Under the pieces are notes generated by a model that saw only the letters and a list, made by a program, of their open reading frames with translations, was not told where the DNA came from and made no database searches. Shown here one piece after another: positions 27,048 to 27,241 of a DNA stretch of 27,241 bases (its first letter is position 1; each line of letters opens with the position of its first letter). A program made the position numbers and the translations under genes. The stretch is taken from positions 1 through 27,241 of the IMG/VR virus record IMGVR_UViG_3300042521_002517; one strand, written 5' to 3'. Source of the DNA: a virus.

Positions 27048-27241
27048 TGAGACCAAACATACTTTGGTATTGTACAGACCAACAGCGATGGGATACGATC
27101 AGTGCTCTAGGTCAAAAACATATCACCACCCCTATGCTGGACGAACTGTGTAGGGGTGGTGTTGCATTTGAAAGAGCATATACAGTAAGCCCAACATGCA
27201 CTCCTTCACGCGCTAGCTTCTTGACTGGACGCTATCCAGCC
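27047..27241 (+). CDS. Sulfatase (formylglycine type), N-terminal fragment
   Basis: The frame opens with ATG 27047 on the last base of the SleB stop and runs off the window after 65 residues. It begins MRPNILWYCTDQQRWDTISA, the sulfatase N terminus with the metal-binding Asp11 and DQQRxDT pattern, and contains CTPSRASFLTGRYP (residues 51-64), the CxPSR signature whose Cys is converted to formylglycine. The intact motif predicts an active sulfuric-ester hydrolase if the host supplies the maturase. Sulfatases are rarely seen in phages. The substrate cannot be told from the visible part; it may act on host capsule or on sulfated polysaccharide. Confidence 0.9.
   Translation, partial: MRPNILWYCTDQQRWDTISALGQKHITTPMLDELCRGGVAFERAYTVSPTCTPSRASFLTGRYPA

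Overview
The window looks like part of the genome of a large tailed phage of the T4 superfamily infecting a Gram-negative, probably aquatic bacterium. The support is nearly all-plus-strand, tightly overlapping genes (many ATGA start/stop overlaps), a T4-type DNA-metabolism set (NrdB, RNase H/5' nuclease, PhoH, PD-(D/E)XK exonuclease, AAA+ ATPase), and host-derived accessory genes such as PstS, sugar enzymes, radical SAM enzymes, 2OG oxygenases and a sulfatase. No structural, portal or polymerase gene is visible, so assignment to the T4 superfamily is an inference. The host is not identifiable from sequence alone.

Layout. 1-4.1 kb: thioredoxin-like tail end, secreted SNase-type nuclease, putative 2OG-Fe(II) oxygenase, class I RNR small subunit, periplasmic phosphate-binding protein PstS, QueC-like PP-loop enzyme and a zinc-ribbon protein, ending at a hairpin terminator that lies inside the first codons of a GIY-YIG nuclease. 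4.1-7.7 kb: GIY-YIG protein, then two tandem paralogous radical SAM proteins. 7.75-8.13 kb: a small HTH-like gene isolated between its own sigma70-type promoter and a strong terminator. 8.1-10.9 kb: a nucleotidyltransferase, epimerase and glycosyltransferase cassette for sugar activation and transfer. 10.9-17.7 kb: a promoter followed by rnh, small conserved phage genes, phoH, exonuclease, SGNH-like protein, AAA+ ATPase, AbrB-like protein, a Tat-signal protein and a Cys-rich protein. 17.7-20.15 kb: a YhhQ-type queuosine-precursor transporter, a possible phosphoribosyltransferase-fold protein and two tandem Asp/Asn-hydroxylase-like paralogues with opposite synonymous codon choice.

20.15-21.03 kb is an unusual repeat-rich non-coding region: GTTTACC motifs at exact 36-bp phase, a dyad repeat around CATTGTAGGAAAT, and ten perfect copies of a GC-rich decamer, plus a promoter that would transcribe a possible structured RNA. 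It is a candidate origin or control region.

21.0-26.2 kb is a GC-richer cluster of very small genes, organised as repeated cassettes: stop codon, TTGACC, 17-bp spacer carrying CTGGTCT, -10 box, GGCC, leader, AAGGAG, short gene. In several copies the arms around the -10 form an inverted repeat whose sequence changes on both sides together. This resembles the mobile promoter/stem-loop cassettes described for T4-type phages, but here the dyad encloses the promoter core. 26.2-26.4 kb holds GC-rich palindromes sharing CCCCTGC with the decamer repeat. The window ends with a membrane-anchored SleB-type cell-wall hydrolase and the start of a sulfatase with an intact CTPSR formylglycine motif.

Together the genes suggest nucleotide supply and recombination, phosphate scavenging, 7-deazaguanine precursor handling, surface or DNA sugar modification and host-cell remodelling. 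All functions are read from motifs only; no database search was possible.
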